Below are positions 4,498-5,130 of a stretch of DNA of 5,130 nt, piece by piece; position 1 is the stretch's first letter, and each line of letters starts with the position of its first letter. The stretch is from contig DAOVUC010000155.1 of the NCBI GenBank assembly GCA_030632765.1, positions 1 through 5,130 on the forward strand, written 5' to 3'. The notes under the pieces were generated by a model. It did no database searches. It was not told where the DNA came from and was given only the letters and a program-made list of their open reading frames with translations. Both the position numbers and the translations under genes were made by a program. The stretch is from Candidatus Dadabacteria bacterium. Lineage in GTDB: Bacteria; Desulfobacterota_D; UBA1144; Nemesobacterales; UBA2774.

Positions 4498-5130
4498 CTA
4501 TCCAAATTTCCCGGATACGTAATCTTCGGTTTGTTTGTTTTTGGGATTCAGAAATATTGTTTCGGTTGTATCGTATTCGATAATCTCTCCAAGATACATG
4601 AATGCTGTATAGTCCGAAACACGAGATGCTTGCTGCATGTTATGAGTCACGATTACAATTGTGTAATCTTCTTTGAGCTCCGTAATGAGGTCTTCTATTT
4701 TTCCCGTAGCAATAGGATCAAGAGCGGAACACGGCTCGTCCATTAAAAGGACTTCTGGTTCAACAGCTATTGCCCTTGCTATACATAGTCTCTGCATCTG
4801 CCCTCCTGATATTCCGAGCGCACTTTCGTTTAGTCTGTCGCGAACCTCATCCCACAGAGCTGCTCCCTTTAAGCTTTCCTCTACAATCTCATCTAAAACC
4901 GACTTCCTATTCTCCCCGGATATTCTTGCCCCGTATGCAACATTTTCATAGATTGATTTAGGGAAGGGGTTTGATTTCTGAAAAACCATACCGACTCTTT
5001 TCCTGAGTTCCGTAATATCTACACTCGCATCATAAATATCCTCTCCATCTATCAATATTTCACCCTCTACTTTTGCGGAGTCAACTAAATCGTTTAATCG
5101 ATTAAAACAGCGCAGAAGTGTAGATTTACC
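4498..5130 (-). CDS. pstB: Phosphate import ATP-binding protein PstB, missing its N-terminus (window edge)
   Basis: PstB is the cytoplasmic ATPase of the PstSCAB ABC importer and powers high-affinity phosphate uptake. The window holds the last 210 residues; the frame is open through the right edge and enters within the Walker A loop ([14 protein letters not shown], visible residues 1-14). The rest follows in order: the Q-loop in [22 protein letters not shown] (Gln51), the ABC signature ISGGQMQR (107-114), Walker [14 protein letters not shown] (127-139), and the H-loop VTHNMQQA (161-168; His163). The C-terminus [10 protein letters not shown] is typical of PstB. The FNRLND and [12 protein letters not shown] stretches distinguish PstB from other ABC ATPases. 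About 30-40 N-terminal residues should lie beyond the edge, and pstA would be expected before it. It is followed after five bases by arsC. Confidence 0.96.
   Translation of the reverse strand, partial: GKSTLLRCFNRLNDLVDSAKVEGEILIDGEDIYDASVDITELRKRVGMVFQKSNPFPKSIYENVAYGARISGENRKSVLDEIVEESLKGAALWDEVRDRLNESALGISGGQMQRLCIARAIAVEPEVLLMDEPCSALDPIATGKIEDLITELKEDYTIVIVTHNMQQASRVSDYTAFMYLGEIIEYDTTETIFLNPKNKQTEDYVSGKFG

Noticed and set aside
4531..4961. Plus-strand open frames opposite pstB
   Set aside because: They are antisense to an intact PstB with all ABC motifs, and no protein family is recognisable.
4983..5055. TTG at 5055 as the start of pstB
   Set aside because: The frame stays open to the window edge and encodes Walker A residues GKST upstream, so the gene clearly begins outside the window.
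1..5130. CRISPR arrays, insertion sequences, tRNA or rRNA genes, phage genes
   Set aside because: I looked for regular repeats, transposase motifs, terminal inverted repeats and cloverleaf patterns and saw none; the region is dense with ordinary chromosomal genes.

Overview
This is a compact bacterial segment of about 40% GC by eye, and every gene I can support is on the minus strand. Read in transcription order (right to left), it holds the 3' part of pstB, then arsC, phoU, prmC, murA and hisG, a 250-bp intergenic region, and the first 59 codons of an egtB-type gene that runs off the left edge. GGAGG-type ribosome sites, murA, prmC and a short-form HisG all point to a bacterium. The prmC-murA-hisG run together with short-form HisG resembles what I recall from Deltaproteobacteria/Desulfobacterota-like lineages. 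That placement is an inference; the window contains no rRNA or other strong taxonomic marker.

Right block (about 3359-5130) is phosphate and arsenate handling. PstB is the ATPase of the Pst high-affinity phosphate importer, and PhoU is its usual regulatory partner. A thioredoxin-type arsenate reductase gene sits between them, 5 bp after pstB and 45 bp before phoU. Arsenate can enter through phosphate transporters, so the order suggests co-expression of uptake, reduction of the toxic analogue, and control. The arsenite exporter and the rest of the Pst operon are not visible.

Middle block (431 to about 3150) is a tight housekeeping cluster. PrmC methylates release factors, MurA starts peptidoglycan synthesis, and HisG starts histidine synthesis. 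prmC and murA overlap by 13 bp, and murA and hisG overlap by 4 bp (ATGA), so the three are probably co-transcribed and translationally coupled. A weak promoter candidate lies just upstream of the preferred prmC start.

Left block (1-430) holds a likely hisG terminator hairpin (360-400). It is followed on the same strand by two sigma70-like promoters in tandem (-10 at 343-348 and at 269-274), each with a 17-bp spacer. A near-perfect 24-bp palindrome (241-264) lies at the expected start site of the second promoter, and a smaller imperfect one lies at 205-219. All of this precedes an egtB-like gene with a strong GGAGG site. This region is the most interesting non-coding part of the window because it looks like a dedicated, possibly repressed, control region for ergothioneine synthesis. 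I saw no mobile element, CRISPR array or RNA gene.
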